Assembly: GCA_003157315.1 (NCBI GenBank)
Contig: PMJE01000444.1
Coordinates: 670 to 9,257 of the forward strand
Direction of reading: 5' to 3'
DNA from: Myxococcales bacterium
GTDB lineage: Bacteria; Myxococcota; Polyangia; Fen-1088
Length of the DNA: 8,588 bases
Positions 7,006-8,588 of this stretch are shown piece by piece (the stretch's first letter is position 1; each line of letters opens with the position of its first letter). A program made the position numbers and the translations under genes. Under the pieces are notes generated by a model. The model worked only from the letters and a program-made list of their open reading frames with translations. It had not been told where the DNA came from and searched no databases.

Positions 7006-7542
7006 TCAGCGCCTGGGAATCGGCATCGAGCTCGCATTCGCAGGGCCGATGCCGCCGGCTGGCAGGCTGGCCCCCTGTGCCGCGAGAAGGAAGTTCACCA
7101 CAGCCCAATACTCGCCCGGCTTGAGCTCACCTGCATGCGTCTTGGGCATGTGCATGCTTATGAAAGCGTACAGATCCTGGGCGTTCTTGAAGAGATCGCG
7201 CCACGCCGCGCCCGCCGGTCGCGATTGCATCTCGATCTGTAGCTGCTGGGCGTCGAGAAAGGCCTCGCTGCTTGTGCTTCCGATGTCACGCGGGTACTCG
7301 GGCAGGGTGCCGGGCCCCAGGAGCGCCGGAGCGCCTGCGAGGCCTTCGCCACGCTGGCCGTGGCACTTGGCACACTGGTTCGCGTACGTGGTCGCGCCCG
7401 CCGCGGCCTGGTCCTGTGCCCGGGCAAGGTCCGCAGGGGTGGCGCCCAGTTTGATAACCGCGCACCCGAACAAAACCAACCCGCCGAGCACGAAAGCCCC
7501 ACCGACCACCGACGTTACTGGATGAGAAATACGAGACAGCAT
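7006..7542 (-). CDS. Mono-heme c-type cytochrome, membrane-attached
   Basis: 178-residue class I cytochrome c that carries electrons in the periplasm. Residues 10-26 form a hydrophobic segment ending in LFGC (Cys27), which reads as a lipobox; an uncleaved N-terminal anchor is the alternative. The heme site CAKCH (Cys57, Cys60, His61) sits in the standard context QCAKCHGQRGEG. The sixth ligand is probably Met132 in SMHMPKTHAG, followed by the conserved C-terminal helix PGEYWAVVNFLL. The length is that of a single-heme protein with leader and short linker. The start is firm: AAGGAG lies six bases before the ATG. It follows the GH31 gene by 85 bp on the same strand and precedes the control region of the barrel operon. 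Its partner is not in the window. It might serve an oxidase or dehydrogenase acting on sugars, or may be unrelated to the glycan genes. Confidence 0.9.
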   Translation of the reverse strand: MLSRISHPVTSVVGGAFVLGGLVLFGCAVIKLGATPADLARAQDQAAAGATTYANQCAKCHGQRGEGLAGAPALLGPGTLPEYPRDIGSTSSEAFLDAQQLQIEMQSRPAGAAWRDLFKNAQDLYAFISMHMPKTHAGELKPGEYWAVVNFLLAAQGASLPAGGIGPANASSMPIPRR

Positions 7543-7548
7543 CGGATT

Positions 7549-7554
7549 CTCCTT
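7549..7554 (-). promoter_or_regulatory. Strong ribosome binding site of the cytochrome gene
   Basis: AAGGAG on the minus strand, within an A-rich stretch and six bases before the ATG at 7542. It is the best Shine-Dalgarno match in the window and fixes the cytochrome start. Confidence 0.75.
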
Positions 7555-7627
7555 TTTTCCGGGCGAGTGTACCCGCTCCGCGCTGCTTGGAGTAGTGAAT
7601 TCGCTGCTGTTAGCACATCCTCTACCT

Positions 7628-8588
7628 CTACATCTTCAATTCTATGGGGGCACCATCGTAGCGAACGCTCTTGTCCACTTTGGGGGCAAATGAGAAGCCG
7701 ACCGGTTTCGCTTTCGATACCAGCACCACCTCGAATGTTCGCTCTTTCTGCATGCCCGCGAAGGAGCCCTCTCGCTTCGCAATGGTGAGCGTGCGAGCGG
7801 CGTCGTTCCAGCGGATGGGGATGCGCGCGGAGGCCCCTTTCTCGTAGCCGTAGGTGACACCGTCGTCTTCGTACAGCGTGAACTCACCATCCGCTCCCGC
7901 GTAGACCCAGAGCACGATCGGGTCAGCCGGCTTCTCGTCGGTGTACGCGATCTCGGGACCGGTCGGAATGATTGAGCCGGCCTTCACGTGAATGGGCATG
8001 GAGTCGTACGGCGCGGGCACCTCGATGCTCTGTCCGCCGGTGACGTTTGCTCCCGTCCAGAGGTCGTACCAACTGCTTGCGCTCGGCAGGTAGACGGATC
8101 GACTGCGAGCCTTGTACGCGGTTACCGGGCTCACGAGCAACGCAGGCCCGAAGAGGTACTGATCAGTCACCTCCCGCGCCTTTGCGTCAGCGCGAAAGTC
8201 CATGACCAGCGGCCGCATGATGGTTCCGCCCTGGTGCGTAACGGCGCCCGCGAGCGAGTATATATAAGGAAGGAGGCGATAGCGTATCCGGTCGAACTTC
8301 AGCTCGGCCTGGTAGGCGGGGTGCTTTTCGCCACCAAGTTCCCACATTTCTCGCTTCGGCGCCTCGCCGTGGACGCGCAGCAACGGGACGAACGTCCCGA
8401 ACTGGAACCAGCGGACGTTCAGCTCACGCCATTCCTCCGCGTCTTCCGCGGTGGGATGCGCTGCTGCGAAGCGCGCCGGCACAGAGAATCCTCCGATGTC
8501 CATGGTCCAGTACGGGATTCCCGAGACCGACATCCCAAGTCCGGCCGGAATCTGCAGCCGTAGTGCCGTCCAGGTCGAGGTGATGTCG
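7628..8588 (-). CDS. GH31 alpha-xylosidase-like enzyme, C-terminal part
   Basis: The last 319 codons of a retaining family GH31 enzyme; the 5' part lies beyond the right edge. The first complete codon (8587-8585) is the Asp of DITSTWTALRLQIPAGLG. In GH31 this corresponds to the acid/base Asp of the WSGD motif, so the cut falls just before it and the nucleophile is off-window. Next come SGIPYWTMDIGGF and FGTFVPLLRVHGEAPKREMW, the last with the conserved His of the active site. The barrel ends near RYRLLPYIYSLAG. The C-terminal beta domains include FGPALLVSPV, MPIHVKAGSIIP and the DUF5110-type segment LYEDDGVTYGYEKG. The wording of this region, as I recall it, is closest to alpha-xylosidases of the Cellvibrio Xyl31A / Bacteroides type that remove xylose from the non-reducing end of xyloglucan oligosaccharides. 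Specificity over alpha-glucosidase rests on this resemblance and on the GH74 neighbour, since the substrate-pocket residues are not visible. Confidence 0.92.
   Translation of the reverse strand, partial: DITSTWTALRLQIPAGLGMSVSGIPYWTMDIGGFSVPARFAAAHPTAEDAEEWRELNVRWFQFGTFVPLLRVHGEAPKREMWELGGEKHPAYQAELKFDRIRYRLLPYIYSLAGAVTHQGGTIMRPLVMDFRADAKAREVTDQYLFGPALLVSPVTAYKARSRSVYLPSASSWYDLWTGANVTGGQSIEVPAPYDSMPIHVKAGSIIPTGPEIAYTDEKPADPIVLWVYAGADGEFTLYEDDGVTYGYEKGASARIPIRWNDAARTLTIAKREGSFAGMQKERTFEVVLVSKAKPVGFSFAPKVDKSVRYDGAPIELKM

Noticed and set aside
6816..7108. Small minus-strand frames across the cytochrome tail and the control region
   Set aside because: They overlap the cytochrome C-terminus in another frame, extend over the promoter candidate, and encode low-information sequence without a convincing ribosome site.
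8259..8276. TATATATAAGGAAGGAGG on the plus strand resembling a promoter or ribosome site
   Set aside because: It lies inside the GH31 gene, where the complementary strand encodes the conserved LLPYIYSLAG segment. No plausible plus-strand gene follows.

Overview
The window is GC-rich bacterial DNA. All seven recognisable genes are on the minus strand, so transcription runs from the right edge to the left. Lipoprotein-type leaders followed by Ala/Ser/Asp/Pro-rich linkers, outer-membrane beta-barrels ending in aromatic residues, and a diderm c-type cytochrome point to a Gram-negative organism. The linker style resembles Myxococcota (Polyangiales-like), but this assignment is an inference from composition and style only.

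Layout in transcription order: (1) the 3' part of a GH31 alpha-xylosidase-like gene cut by the right edge (8588-7628); (2) a small membrane-attached mono-heme cytochrome c (7542-7006); (3) a 339-bp non-coding gap with a good promoter candidate and abutting inverted repeats; (4) a tightly packed five-gene run: two paralogous outer-membrane beta-barrels (6666-5140 and 5122-3518), two lipoproteins with a galactose-binding-like (CBM-type) beta-sandwich (3507-2653 and 2612-1887), and a lipoprotein-like GH74 endo-xyloglucanase cut by the left edge (1841-1). The gaps inside the run are 17, 10, 40 and 45 bp, so one transcript is likely.

Read together, this looks like a xyloglucan utilisation locus built without the SusC/SusD pair of Bacteroidota. 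In the model, a surface GH74 enzyme cleaves the xyloglucan backbone, two lipoproteins hold the glycan, and one or both barrels admit the oligosaccharides. The GH31 enzyme then removes xylose from their non-reducing ends. The enzyme assignments are strong from sequence motifs. The roles of the barrels and binding lipoproteins are inferred from context. How the cytochrome fits is unknown.
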